From assembly GCA_004762155.1 (NCBI GenBank), contig SIHP01000009.1:186001-250000 (forward strand): a DNA stretch of 64,000 nucleotides. The letters are read 5' to 3'. The DNA comes from Flavobacteriaceae bacterium. GTDB lineage: Bacteria; Bacteroidota; Bacteroidia; Flavobacteriales; Flavobacteriaceae. The position numbers and the translations under genes are program-made. The notes under the pieces were generated by a model. It made no database searches, was not told the DNA's origin, and saw nothing but the letters and a program-made list of their open reading frames with translations. This document shows positions 1-9,047 of the stretch, piece after piece; the stretch's first letter is position 1, and each line of letters starts with the position of its first letter.

Positions 1-839
1 GAAGGTTTTCCATTCAACCACCATAAATATCCGTAACTTAAATTAATGTCTTGAGAAGTTGTTGTAGCCTCACTTATAAAATCTTCAGGTATAATTTGTG
101 TGTTCTCCCATTTTCCTTTAGCAGACATTAATAAGCCAAAACGAGCCATACTTCTAGTGTTACTCCAAAACAAATTAAAATCACCTAATTGATTCCAATT
201 TCCTGACATGCCAATTTTGTCTTTCAAAGATGTATTAAAATAAGTATCCCAAGAAGTATTAGTGGCTTCTGCAATTATATCTTGCATCTTTTTGTATACA
301 TTATGGTAAGCCCAACGAGATCCAGCATTTGCAGTATAATTAAGATTGCTTGAAGAAACACTATCGCCTTCATTATCGTTTAAGCCAGAAGTCATCGATA
401 GTAAATTCTTACAAGTAATTAAATTTTCTTGTTCAAGAGTCGTATTTGTCCAACCAGTACCAATATAATCAGAAACCTTATCATCAATATTAATGAATCC
501 ATCTTTCTGCGCAATTCCAGTAATAGCAGTTGTTAACGTTTTTCCAGCACTCGCCCAATACCAAAGAGAAGAATTAGTATGATTATTTAAATAGCTTTCA
601 ATAACAATTTTTCCGTTATATAAAACTATAAAGCTTTTGGTGTTTTGCTCTTCCAAAAAATTTAAGAGTGGTTCTAATTGATCTTGATTCCAATTTAAAT
701 TAATAATATCTTCTGTTTCCCATATATCAGAATTTATTTCAGGGAAATATATTGATGTTTCATTATCTATAGGTTCTTCTTTGTCATTAGCACAATTAAA
801 AAACAAAATTAATGTGGTAAGTAAAATAAATTTTCTCAT
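1..839 (-). CDS. Serine hydrolase, class C beta-lactamase fold, lipoprotein (C-terminus cut by window edge)
   Basis: The reverse strand encodes an open frame from the ATG at 839 to the window edge, about 279 residues. It begins with a short hydrophobic leader ending in FFNC, so it is probably a lipoprotein anchored at Cys16. Residues S97-A-G-K100 form the SxxK catalytic motif and Y178-H-N180 the YxN motif of the beta-lactamase/D-alanyl-D-alanine carboxypeptidase family. The third motif (HxG or KTG) lies beyond the edge. Proteins of this family hydrolyse peptides, esters or beta-lactams; the substrate cannot be told from sequence. It is transcribed divergently from rimO, with about 114 bases between the two starts. 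Confidence 0.85.
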   Translation of the reverse strand, partial: MRKFILLTTLILFFNCANDKEEPIDNETSIYFPEINSDIWETEDIINLNWNQDQLEPLLNFLEEQNTKSFIVLYNGKIVIESYLNNHTNSSLWYWASAGKTLTTAITGIAQKDGFINIDDKVSDYIGTGWTNTTLEQENLITCKNLLSMTSGLNDNEGDSVSSSNLNYTANAGSRWAYHNVYKKMQDIIAEATNTSWDTYFNTSLKDKIGMSGNWNQLGDFNLFWSNTRSMARFGLLMSAKGKWENTQIIPEDFISEATTTSQDINLSYGYLWWLNGKP

Positions 840-922
840 TTCTCTTGGTTCTTAATCTTTTAGACTTTTAAAAATACAAAAAGTTTAATTAGAAGTTAAA
901 AAAAAGATAGACAATCATTATG

Positions 923-930
923 TATCTTTG
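923..930 (+). promoter_or_regulatory. -7 promoter element of rimO
   Basis: TATCTTTG matches the Bacteroidota -7 consensus TAnnTTTG and lies 23 bases before the rimO start codon. A clear -33 TTG is not seen at the ideal spacing. Confidence 0.55.
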
Positions 931-953
931 CAGACTATAATTTACTTAATAAA

Positions 954-2306
954 ATGCGTACAAAATCACCAAAACAAAATAAAATCAACGTAGTAACCTT
1001 AGGATGTTCTAAAAATATTTACGACAGTGAAGTATTAATGGGGCAATTAAAAGCTAATGGTAAAAATGTGGTTCATGAAGATGAGAATGACGATGGAAAT
1101 ATTGTTGTGATTAATACTTGCGGATTTATTGGTAAAGCAAAAGAAGAATCTATAGATACTATTTTACATTATGCGCAAAAGAAAGAAGCTGGTGAAGTAG
1201 ACAAAGTTTTTGTTTCTGGTTGTTTAAGTGAACGTTATAAGCCAGATTTAGAAAGAGAAATTAAGAATGTAGATCAATATTTTGGTACGCATGATTTACC
1301 TAATTTGTTAAAAGTTTTAGAAGCAGATTATAAACATGAATTAATAGGTGAACGTTTAACAACAACACCAGATCATTATGCATATTTAAAAATAGCAGAA
1401 GGCTGCGATCGTCCGTGTTCGTTTTGTGCGATTCCACTTATGCGTGGAAAACACAGATCAACTCCAATTGAAGATATTGTTATTGAAGCTACTAAGTTAG
1501 CAGAAAAAGGCATCAAAGAAATTATGTTAATTGCTCAAGATTTAACCTATTACGGATTAGATATTTATAAAAAAAGAGCATTAGCAGGATTATTAGAAGC
1601 TTTAGTAAAAGTAGATGGAATTGAATGGATTCGTTTACATTATGCATTTCCAGCTGGTTTTCCAATGGATGTGTTAGAAGTAATGAAACGCGAACCAAAA
1701 GTTTGTAATTACTTAGATATTCCACTTCAGCATATAAATACTGAGATTTTAAAATCAATGAAGCGTGGTACTACACATGAAAAAACTACTGCATTAATTC
1801 ATAAGTTTAGAAAAGCGGTTCCAGATATGGGAATTCGTACAACTTTAATTGTTGGTTATCCTGGAGAAACTGAAGAGCAATTTCAAGAGTTAAAAGATTG
1901 GGTAGAGGAGATGCGTTTTGAGCGTTTAGGGGCTTTTGAATATTCACATGAAGAAAATACTGGCGCTTTTGTTTTAGAAGATGATGTTCCTGCGGATGTT
2001 AAATTTCGTCGTGTAAATGAAATTATGGAAATTCAAGGACAAATTTCTTGGGAATTAAATCAACAAAAAATAGGAAAAACTTTTAAGTGTTTGTTTGATA
2101 GAAAAGATGGTGGATATTATTATGGAAGAACTGAATATGATTCGCCTGATGTTGATAATGATGTATTGGTTGATGCTACTAAACATTATATAAAGTTAGG
2201 AGAATTTATAGATGTTGAAATATACGAAGCTGGAGATTTTGATTTATACGGAACACCAACTGTAAAACAAGAAAAACCTTTGCCTTTACATCAAAAAAGA
2301 AAATAA
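954..2306 (+). CDS. rimO: Ribosomal protein S12 (aspartate-C3)-methylthiotransferase RimO
   Basis: RimO is a cytoplasmic radical-SAM enzyme that adds a methylthio group to the conserved aspartate of ribosomal protein S12. The three methylthiotransferase parts are visible. The N-terminal UPF0004 domain has Cys18, Cys56 and Cys90, ligands of the auxiliary 4Fe-4S cluster. The radical-SAM domain has Cys151, Cys155 and Cys158 in the CxxxCxxC motif. A C-terminal TRAM domain covers about the last 70 residues. The opening (VVTLGCSKNIYDSE) is typical of RimO rather than MiaB. Its 450 residues are full length. A small membrane protein gene follows after 9 bases and is probably cotranscribed. Confidence 0.95.
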   Translation: MRTKSPKQNKINVVTLGCSKNIYDSEVLMGQLKANGKNVVHEDENDDGNIVVINTCGFIGKAKEESIDTILHYAQKKEAGEVDKVFVSGCLSERYKPDLEREIKNVDQYFGTHDLPNLLKVLEADYKHELIGERLTTTPDHYAYLKIAEGCDRPCSFCAIPLMRGKHRSTPIEDIVIEATKLAEKGIKEIMLIAQDLTYYGLDIYKKRALAGLLEALVKVDGIEWIRLHYAFPAGFPMDVLEVMKREPKVCNYLDIPLQHINTEILKSMKRGTTHEKTTALIHKFRKAVPDMGIRTTLIVGYPGETEEQFQELKDWVEEMRFERLGAFEYSHEENTGAFVLEDDVPADVKFRRVNEIMEIQGQISWELNQQKIGKTFKCLFDRKDGGYYYGRTEYDSPDVDNDVLVDATKHYIKLGEFIDVEIYEAGDFDLYGTPTVKQEKPLPLHQKRK

Positions 2307-2315
2307 GTAATAGAG

Positions 2316-2714
2316 TTGAGTATTCTAAAAGAAAATATAGAAAGTACTACTATTGAACATTTTGCTCACTTGATTATTGAAGGAAAAGCAACGTTTGTTT
2401 CCTTAAAAGAAGAAATAAGAGCAAGTCAACTTAGTGAAGATAAAAGCCGAATTCTTTTAAAAAGATTATCCTTTGCTAACGAGAGAATTCATAAAAGTTT
2501 AGCGTTAAATGAAATTTTGTTCTATACTATTATTCCACTTAGAATAGTCCATGCTTTATCAAAACATTTTTATTTTGATCCTCATAAAGAAAAAGAATTA
2601 GGTTTTAATAGAAAAGTAAATCAATATTACGCATTTTCTATTTTAGGAGTGTTTTTATATTTATTAATTATTGTGGTTTGTTCTTATTATAATGAATATA
2701 AAAAACTCTCATAA
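2316..2714 (+). CDS. Small hypothetical protein with C-terminal membrane segment
   Basis: I do not recognise this 132-residue protein. The frame opens at a TTG codon 9 bases after the rimO stop; no ATG is available near the beginning. The first about 105 residues are charged and predicted helical and soluble. A single hydrophobic segment (about residues 107-125, SILGVFLYLLIIVVCSYY) is followed by a short charged tail, which suggests a tail-anchored inner-membrane protein. Close spacing implies cotranscription with rimO, but no functional link is evident. Confidence 0.6.
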   Translation: MSILKENIESTTIEHFAHLIIEGKATFVSLKEEIRASQLSEDKSRILLKRLSFANERIHKSLALNEILFYTIIPLRIVHALSKHFYFDPHKEKELGFNRKVNQYYAFSILGVFLYLLIIVVCSYYNEYKKLS

Positions 2715-2789
2715 AGCAAACTATTTTAACTCATTTATAACTAACACGCTATACTTATTTGGTGTAAAACCCAACAGTAAAATAATTTA

Positions 2790-2893
2790 ATCGCAGGGCG
2801 ATAGCCAAGGGTTTAATTCCCCAATGCTTAGCATCGAAAAGTAAAAAAGGATAATTCTTTAAAATGCCTCTTGGGCTTGCCCCGAGATTATTT
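2790..2893. repeat. Dispersed intergenic repeat, copy A
   Basis: This non-coding stretch begins TCGCAGGGCGATAGC and ends in a small hairpin (CTTGGG, loop, CCCGAG) followed by ATTATTTA. A diverged copy with the same landmarks in the same order lies at 54109-54212 between two tRNA genes. It also has an inner palindrome ATGCTTAGCAT. It lies between convergent genes and has no coding potential. It may be a small non-autonomous element or a structured intergenic repeat of the flavobacterial type. Confidence 0.5.
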
Positions 2894-2942
2894 ACTGACG
2901 TTTTTACGCGGGTAAATGAAGAGTGTTAGTATTGCTAACTAA

Positions 2943-3455
2943 TTATTTATTAGTTTCTTTTGTAATTGATATTAACTTTTTATTGTAGTTTTCAATTCTA
3001 GAATGTGCTGTACCGTCAATTAATAATATAACAATTAACATTGCTATAGCAGTAATCATACCTGCTCTCCAAGTTGGACTATTTACAAACATAATAACAA
3101 GTGAACAAGCAATAATTATTAAAGGAATAGCTTTAATAACAATAGTTTTATATTCATTTAAAGTTGCATCAATACGTTTAAACTCTGAAGCTACAAAAGC
3201 AGATGAATCAGTATTGTAAGCAGTCTTAAATTGTGTTATTCTTGATTTATTAGTAAAAAATAATCCAAGTCCAATAGTTAAGAGTAAAATACCAGCTACC
3301 AAAGTAGGAATTATATATGCTTTTGCAATAGCAGTCTTTCCTAATTTCCAAAAACCAAGAGTTGCTATTATAAATAAAATACCAAATAAAATAAAGAACC
3401 TTGTAGAGAAAACTTCATCTTTAGCCCAATCAGTGGCTGTTTTTAATATGTCCAT
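2943..3455 (-). CDS. Hypothetical four-helix membrane protein
   Basis: I do not recognise a named family in this 170-residue protein. Four hydrophobic segments are visible, at about residues 20-36, 47-67, 108-125 and 132-148, with a charged loop between the second and third. It starts 18 bases after the stop of the AraC-type regulator gene and is probably in the same transcript, so its expression may be tied to that regulator. Confidence 0.75.
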   Translation of the reverse strand: MDILKTATDWAKDEVFSTRFFILFGILFIIATLGFWKLGKTAIAKAYIIPTLVAGILLLTIGLGLFFTNKSRITQFKTAYNTDSSAFVASEFKRIDATLNEYKTIVIKAIPLIIIACSLVIMFVNSPTWRAGMITAIAMLIVILLIDGTAHSRIENYNKKLISITKETNK

Positions 3456-3473
3456 GTTTTATTTTGTTAAAAA

Positions 3474-4286
3474 TTAATTACTTTGAAGTGAGCTTGGGTT
3501 ATAACCAAAAGCTTTTTTAAAGGCAAATGAAAAGTGAGATAGGTTTTCAAATCCTACAGAAAGATATACATCTGAAGATTTAAGTTCTTGATTATTAAGT
3601 TTATAATGTGCCAAATCCAATCGCTTTTCAACTAACCATTTACCGGGTGTATTTTTAAATATTTTTTTAAAATCCGATTTAAATGTGGTTAAACTTCTAC
3701 CAGTTAAAAAAGCAAATCTTTCTAATGAAAGGTTGTACATATAATGTTCTTCCATATATTTTTCAAGGTCTATTTTTCCAATTTCTTTAAATGTACCTAG
3801 AATAGAACTAGCTCTTTTGTCTACATTATCTATTATAGTTAAAACTTCTTGAATTTTTATAAGAACAAGTTTTTCTGGTAGTTCATCTTGTATATCAAAA
3901 TAAGGCAATAAAGATTCAAAAAAACTATCAAATAAAGAATGTTTTTTCAAAGGTCTTTGCTTCATGATGTCACCAGTCCAAGTTTCTAAGATTGTATGAT
4001 CTAGATAAAATTTCCTTAATTCTTCTTCTGGAAGCGACATAGAAACACATTTAAAAGGTTGTCCGTTAACAGGTCTTTTAATACTTCTAGATAATTGATT
4101 TTTAGGAACTAAAATAGTGTCTCCCTCAACAAAAGTAAGTGTGTCAATACCGTAAGTTAACTCAAGTTCACCTGAATAAATGTATGCTACAATATGCTGA
4201 GGGTAAACATTTTCCCAATTATATTCCTCATCTATTTTACAAGTTATAAAAACCTTGCCTTTTTCTGTTGTATTTATAGTTTTCAT
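3474..4286 (-). CDS. AraC family transcriptional regulator
   Basis: This 270-residue protein has an N-terminal cupin-like sensor half (about residues 1-150) and a C-terminal AraC double helix-turn-helix (about residues 165-270). The family signature for the second helix-turn-helix is visible near the end as VGFENLSHFSFAFKKAFGYNPS. It should bind DNA as an activator or repressor in response to an unknown effector. Genes for a START protein and an SDR oxidoreductase lie upstream in the same orientation, behind a terminator, and a membrane protein gene lies 18 bases downstream; these are the likely targets. Confidence 0.88.
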   Translation of the reverse strand: MKTINTTEKGKVFITCKIDEEYNWENVYPQHIVAYIYSGELELTYGIDTLTFVEGDTILVPKNQLSRSIKRPVNGQPFKCVSMSLPEEELRKFYLDHTILETWTGDIMKQRPLKKHSLFDSFFESLLPYFDIQDELPEKLVLIKIQEVLTIIDNVDKRASSILGTFKEIGKIDLEKYMEEHYMYNLSLERFAFLTGRSLTTFKSDFKKIFKNTPGKWLVEKRLDLAHYKLNNQELKSSDVYLSVGFENLSHFSFAFKKAFGYNPSSLQSN

Positions 4287-4328
4287 TAATTGCTAAAAGA
4301 ATAATTGTTGTTTAAAAGTTTATGGTTT

Positions 4329-4365
4329 TAAAAAAGACTTTTAACTATAATTAAAAGTCTTTTTT
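4329..4365 (-). terminator. Rho-independent terminator after the START protein gene
   Basis: The inverted repeat AAAAGACTTTTAA / TTAAAAGTCTTTT is flanked by A and T runs. It sits directly after the stop of the START protein gene and separates it from the AraC-type regulator gene. Confidence 0.7.
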
Positions 4366-4369
4366 CAGA

Positions 4370-4993
4370 CTAATTTCTTGATTCTAATTTACGAATAATT
4401 TCTGCAGGTCCTTTAGGAAACCATGTTCTTATTAGAAATTTTGGAACAGAACCTATTGAGATAAAATCTGCATTGATAGTAATTTTAGTGGTTTTGTCAT
4501 CAATTTTAGCAAATTCATAAATGAATTTGTAAGTAGTTAATCTATCAGTGTCGGATTTGTTATAGTCACTAGACGTAACATTTGCAGTAAAAACAATTTT
4601 ATTATCTTCTTTAACACGGTTAATTTTAGCAACAACATCACTATCTGAAATTGGCCAAGGAGCATCAAAATAATAATAAATTAACCACTCATTATTGGAG
4701 ATTTTTTCTACCTCTTCACTTTTAGGAGTATTTTCTAGAAAGTTTTTATGATTTTCCGAGTTTGAAAAATATGCATCTAAATCTTCTAAAGATGTATTAA
4801 CATTACTTTCGGCAATATAATACATATGCGAACCTCCATCGACTTTTTCAATATCATATCTAACCTTGGTTTTGCCATCTTTTGTAGTTTTTGTGGTCCA
4901 ACTTCTTTCTTGTGATGACACGTTAAAAGTAATTAATAACATCATTACTAAAGCGATACTTTTTAAACTATTTGTTGTACTCATTTTTTTCAT
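4370..4993 (-). CDS. Secreted START/SRPBCC domain protein
   Basis: A signal peptide (about residues 1-27, ending NVSSQ) precedes a single START-type hydrophobic-cavity domain. The segment DAPWPISDSDVV matches the conserved START motif before the lipid-binding cavity. The family binds lipids or other hydrophobic molecules; this one would act in the periplasm. The gene lies 42 bases downstream of the SDR oxidoreductase gene in the same orientation, so the two may work on a common hydrophobic substrate. The ligand cannot be inferred. Confidence 0.82.
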   Translation of the reverse strand: MKKMSTTNSLKSIALVMMLLITFNVSSQERSWTTKTTKDGKTKVRYDIEKVDGGSHMYYIAESNVNTSLEDLDAYFSNSENHKNFLENTPKSEEVEKISNNEWLIYYYFDAPWPISDSDVVAKINRVKEDNKIVFTANVTSSDYNKSDTDRLTTYKFIYEFAKIDDKTTKITINADFISIGSVPKFLIRTWFPKGPAEIIRKLESRN

Positions 4994-5035
4994 TTTTATA
5001 TTATTTAAGGGGATTATTTGTATGTTTTTTTTGAT

Positions 5036-5992
5036 TTATATTTTCCACTTTAATCCTATAGCTTTTTCAGAGATTTCCCATAATTTCTTAGCTACAACCT
5101 TATCTTTTGCATGTGGTTCTAATTTACATTCACCTACTGGTCCAGTCCAGTAATTTCTTCCCGTTGGGCCATAAAAACCATTTTGATCTAAATTTGGTTC
5201 TGTAGCGCACATTAATTGAGGATACGAACCTTTTTCAGCAGATTGTACTAGTGGAGATAATTTCATTAGTTGCCAAATAAATCGAGTCATTAAACTACCA
5301 CTGGTTTTAATAAGAGAAGTAGAAGAAGCTCCTGGATGACAAGCATAAACTTTTACATCAGTTTTACCAGCCTGTTGTAATCGATTTTGTAATTCGTAAA
5401 CACACATAATTTGCGCCAATTTACTCTGGCTATATACATCATTAGCGCCATAGTTTTTGTCCCAATTCATATCGTCAAACTGTATTGTTTTAATCCCTAA
5501 ATTATATCCCATACTTCCTACAGTAACAATACGACCTTTAGATTCTTCAATTCTTGGATAAAGTAATGCTTGTAGTAGAAAGTTTCCATAATGATTTACA
5601 CCTAATTGACTTTCAAATCCATCCACAGTTAGTGTTTGTTGTGGAACTTGAGCAATTGCAGCATTACATAACAAAGCATCAATTTGAGGAACAGTTTTAA
5701 GAACTTCTGCTGCAGCTTTTTTTACAGAAGCTTGCTCTGCCAAGTCCATACGTATATTAGACACATTTATGTTATTACCAAGCGCTTGTTTTAATGTTGC
5801 TATGGTAGCTTCGGATTTTTTTGTATTACGATTAAGCATTACTACTTTCGCTTCTTTTGATAATAATATCTTTGCAGCTTCAAATCCAGTACCACTTGTA
5901 GTACCTGTTATAACGAATGTTTTACCTTTAAGTGATCCTATTCGTTCTGGAGTCCATCCCTTTTTACCAAATTGATTTTTATTATTTGCCAT
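5036..5992 (-). CDS. SDR family oxidoreductase, protochlorophyllide reductase-like
   Basis: This 318-residue short-chain dehydrogenase has the NAD(P)-binding glycine motif TGTTSGTG at residues 29-36, an NAA motif near residue 110 (CNAAIA), catalytic Ser160, and Y187-S-Q-S-K191. The opening and the size resemble the light-dependent protochlorophyllide reductase branch of SDRs, which in non-photosynthetic bacteria are oxidoreductases of unknown substrate. I chose the ATG at 5992 rather than a TTG 54 bases upstream, because the ATG gives the usual family start (FVITG near residue 26). A START lipid-binding protein gene follows directly. Confidence 0.88.
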   Translation of the reverse strand: MANNKNQFGKKGWTPERIGSLKGKTFVITGTTSGTGFEAAKILLSKEAKVVMLNRNTKKSEATIATLKQALGNNINVSNIRMDLAEQASVKKAAAEVLKTVPQIDALLCNAAIAQVPQQTLTVDGFESQLGVNHYGNFLLQALLYPRIEESKGRIVTVGSMGYNLGIKTIQFDDMNWDKNYGANDVYSQSKLAQIMCVYELQNRLQQAGKTDVKVYACHPGASSTSLIKTSGSLMTRFIWQLMKLSPLVQSAEKGSYPQLMCATEPNLDQNGFYGPTGRNYWTGPVGECKLEPHAKDKVVAKKLWEISEKAIGLKWKI

Positions 5993-6252
5993 ATCTTTAT
6001 TTTTTATACTAATAATTAACTGCTGCAAAGTTCTAGAGAAACTCAAAAAAACATTTTGTTGTAAAGTTTTTTTCGCTTTGTTAAAAAGTTTATTTGTTTT
6101 TTATTGATGATTTTAGCACATTTTTAGTTTTTAAATGATAAACAATAGCTAAAGCACTAAAGAAAAAACAGGATTAGTGAATTAATTATTTTTACAGATA
6201 TGAATGATGAATACCTTTTATAGAATGTGATTTTTTATGCTTTTTTGTAGAG

Positions 6253-6987
6253 ATGAAAAGAGCATATTTTAATTGGAGTTCAGGTAAAGATTCAGCCTTA
6301 GCGTTGTATAAAATTCAACAACAAAAAGAATTTGAGGTTGTAAAATTAATTACGAATGTAAATGAAGATTATCAGCGTGTTTCTATGCACGGACTTCATG
6401 AAGATTTATTAGCAGCTCAAGTTAAAAGTATTGGTTTGCCGTTGGAGAAAATTAAATTTCCTGCAAATGTTACTATGGATTTGTATAACCAAAAGATGAA
6501 AATAAAAACTGCAGCCTTAAAAGCAGATGGCTTGAACTATGCAATTTTTGGAGATATTTTTTTAGAAGATTTAAAAGCCTATCGCGATAAGAAATTAGCA
6601 GAGGTAGCTATAGAAGGTGTATATCCTTTATGGAAAAAAGATACCAAAGATTTATTACAAGAATTTTTAAGTTTAGGTTTTAAAGCGATAACTGTTTGTG
6701 TAAATGCAAAATTATTAGGAGAAGAATTTGTTGGTCGTGTTATAGACGAACAGTTTATAAAAGATTTACCTGAAAGTATTGATGTTTGTGGAGAAAATGG
6801 AGAGTTCCACACCTTTGTTTTTGATGGCCCAATTTTTAAAAAACCAGTTGAGTTTGTAATAGGGGAAAAGGTTAAAAAATCGTATACCTTAAATGATGAC
6901 GATTCTGATAATTGTCATCAAGACAGCAATGAAAAGGTTAAAAATTACGATTCGAGTTTTTGGTATTGCGATTTAAAATTGAATTAA
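6253..6987 (+). CDS. PP-loop ATPase, diphthine-ammonia ligase (Dph6) family
   Basis: The N-terminus has the PP-loop S9-S-G-K-D-S14 of adenine nucleotide alpha hydrolases, and the rest matches the about 230-residue MJ0570/Dph6-like family. In eukaryotes and archaea the family amidates diphthine on elongation factor 2. Bacteria lack diphthamide, so the bacterial members have an unknown, probably ATP-dependent amidation or thiolation substrate. Its 3' end overlaps the convergent PAS gene by 4 bases. Confidence 0.85.
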   Translation: MKRAYFNWSSGKDSALALYKIQQQKEFEVVKLITNVNEDYQRVSMHGLHEDLLAAQVKSIGLPLEKIKFPANVTMDLYNQKMKIKTAALKADGLNYAIFGDIFLEDLKAYRDKKLAEVAIEGVYPLWKKDTKDLLQEFLSLGFKAITVCVNAKLLGEEFVGRVIDEQFIKDLPESIDVCGENGEFHTFVFDGPIFKKPVEFVIGEKVKKSYTLNDDDSDNCHQDSNEKVKNYDSSFWYCDLKLN

Positions 6988-7541
6988 GCTACTTGTTTTT
7001 CCAAAGCTAAGTAATGAGTTACCTCATTTTTGTTATTATATAAAGGGAAAATATGTAATTCACATTTATAAGAAGAGTTGTCTTTTTTATAATTTAAAAT
7101 AATCTCTTTAAAAGGTTCTTTGTTATTTAACCTTTTTCTAATAGTTTTTTTTGTTGTTTGTAAAGTATCTTTACCTTGTAAAAAAGCAGGTGTTTTATTT
7201 ATCGCAAATTTTTTAGAATACCCTGTCATTTTAGAAAAACCATCGTTCACCCAAATAATCTTTTTAGAAACATCAGTAACTACAATACTTTCAAAGATAT
7301 TTTCCTTTAAAATAGAATTAATATTATTTTGCCAATTATAGTAATCACTCAAATTAAGTAGTTTTATAGCATCTTCTTTTGGTAGTGTGTTAAGGTACTG
7401 AAAGAAAAAATCACTACTAACTAATGGTAATCTATCGTTTTTTATATTATTTAGATGTTGTTTAGTTTTTGAATATTCATCTGAGGACAATGAATTCATA
7501 AAAATGTCTAAACCAATCATTTTATGTAATTCGTTTTTCAT
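6984..7541 (-). CDS. PAS domain protein, LOV-like but lacking the photoactive cysteine
   Basis: This 185-residue protein has a helical N-terminal part and one PAS domain at about residues 78-183. The PAS sequence follows the LOV pattern closely (IVVTD, WVNDGFSKMTGYS, FLQGKDT, NYKKDNSSYKCELHIFPL). The position of the flavin-adduct cysteine (NCRFLQ in LOV proteins) reads TPAFLQ, so a LOV photocycle is not possible. No output domain is present. It probably serves as a sensor or interaction module for a partner encoded elsewhere. It is convergent with, and overlaps by 4 bases, the PP-loop ATPase gene. Confidence 0.8.
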   Translation of the reverse strand: MKNELHKMIGLDIFMNSLSSDEYSKTKQHLNNIKNDRLPLVSSDFFFQYLNTLPKEDAIKLLNLSDYYNWQNNINSILKENIFESIVVTDVSKKIIWVNDGFSKMTGYSKKFAINKTPAFLQGKDTLQTTKKTIRKRLNNKEPFKEIILNYKKDNSSYKCELHIFPLYNNKNEVTHYLALEKQVA

Positions 7542-7728
7542 AATGCATAAAGGTACTCAAATTATGTGTATAACTTAAAAGTATATTTTATTTATTCTAG
7601 ATAAGAATTACTTCATCGATTAATACTCTCTTCTTAGTTTTTAGCAGAACCAATACTTTAATAGCTTTTTTTATTTTTATAATTGATTATTAGATACTAA
7701 AGTGTTTAAAAAAGAAGTTGAAAAATTG

Positions 7729-8493
7729 TTAGAATTTTTCAAAAACACCTAAGCCAAATAAGGCAAAATCGTATTTTACAGGATCTTTTTTATCAAATTC
7801 ACGTAATGTAATATCTAACTCTTGAATAGCTTTCCAATCGTTCTGTTTACGTTTTAAAACACTTAGTTTTCTAGCAACATTTCCAGTATGAACATCTAAC
7901 GGACAATGCAAATGCGCTGTGTTATGTGATTTCCAAATACCAAAGTCAACACCTTTTTTTTCATTTCTGACCATCCAACGTAAATACATGTTTATGCGTT
8001 TAGAAGCCGAACCTTTTACAGGATCAGAAACATGTTTTTGAGTTCTTGGTAAATGTGGAATTTCAAAGAAAACTTTTTTAAAGTGATGAATAGCTATTTT
8101 ATAATTATCGGTTCCGTCTTTAATACCCAACACATTTTCTAAACCTTTATGTTCATTATAAATGTTTTGTAATGATTTTATAAAGAATTTAAAATCATCA
8201 GCATTAAAAGTTCTGTGAACAAAACCGTCAAAAGAAGCTAAATCATCTTCAGTATGATTTAAAACGAAATCATGAGGAGCATTGCCCATTAATTCCATCA
8301 TTCTTTTGGTATTTTTAATAATCATTTCTCGTTTTCCCCAAGCAATGGTTGCAGCTAAAAAACCTGCAATTTCAACATCTTCTTTTTTAGAAAATGAATG
8401 TGGAATTTGAATAGGATCACTAGTAATAAAATCAGGATTTTCGTAATAGTTCGCTTTTTCGTCTAAGAAATCTTTGAGTTCAGTTTTGGTCAT
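7729..8493 (-). CDS. TIGR02757 family protein (DUF2400)
   Basis: This 254-residue protein matches the TIGR02757/DUF2400 family in length and in conserved stretches such as FLAATIAWGKREMI, SASKRINMYLRWMVR and CPLDVHTGNVARKL. The family is common in Bacteroidota and has no established biochemical role. The LDVHTGNVAR segment resembles the helix-hairpin-helix region of DNA glycosylases, which suggests a nucleic-acid link, but that is inference only. Confidence 0.88.
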   Translation of the reverse strand: MTKTELKDFLDEKANYYENPDFITSDPIQIPHSFSKKEDVEIAGFLAATIAWGKREMIIKNTKRMMELMGNAPHDFVLNHTEDDLASFDGFVHRTFNADDFKFFIKSLQNIYNEHKGLENVLGIKDGTDNYKIAIHHFKKVFFEIPHLPRTQKHVSDPVKGSASKRINMYLRWMVRNEKKGVDFGIWKSHNTAHLHCPLDVHTGNVARKLSVLKRKQNDWKAIQELDITLREFDKKDPVKYDFALFGLGVFEKF

Positions 8494-8585
8494 TAAAATT
8501 ACTTTAGTATAAAAATATTTAATAAAATAGTAGTAAGATAAATTTTAAATTGTTGTGTTTGTTAAAAGTATCAACTTAATAATTA

Positions 8586-9008
8586 TCATTTCTTCAAAGT
8601 TATAGTTTTACTTCTCATTCCAGGTTTATAATATTTATTAGTATAAATATAGTTGTCATCAGCGTAGACTTGATCTGGTATAATTGTTTTGTATTTGTCT
8701 ACATTTAAAAAGTTGTTAATGTCAATAATAGAATCATAATTTAAAAAGAAGTATTTTTCATAAATAGTATCCTTTCTCGTTTTCTCTGTTGCTGGGTGTA
8801 ATACTGATTTATTGGACAATTTCATGAAAATTATTCCTTCAATATCTGTGTATAGATTTTCTTTAAGATGCTTGAAATTTTGAGTTAATTCAGTTTTATT
8901 TTCTAAACTTATATGCAAACTTTTATTGAGGTCTTTTGTTTTTTTGTTTGATTTACAAGAAAAAAAAACAAAGAATAATAAAATTACTATTTTGGAGATT
9001 TTTCTCAT
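8586..9008 (-). CDS. Hypothetical lipoprotein
   Basis: This 140-residue protein has a lysine-rich start, a hydrophobic stretch and the lipobox FFSC, followed by a charged linker. I recognise no domain. It is probably anchored in the outer or inner membrane. It lies 39 bases downstream of the LolD-type ATPase gene in the same direction and may be cotranscribed, though no functional link is apparent. Confidence 0.7.
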   Translation of the reverse strand: MRKISKIVILLFFVFFSCKSNKKTKDLNKSLHISLENKTELTQNFKHLKENLYTDIEGIIFMKLSNKSVLHPATEKTRKDTIYEKYFFLNYDSIIDINNFLNVDKYKTIIPDQVYADDNYIYTNKYYKPGMRSKTITLKK

Positions 9009-9047
9009 AGATCAGTTCTTACCAAAGTATCTAAAAGAATTATTTTA

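Noticed and set aside
5993..6046. TTG at 6046 as start of the SDR oxidoreductase
   Set aside because: It would add 18 residues before the normal family start; the ATG at 5992 is preferred.
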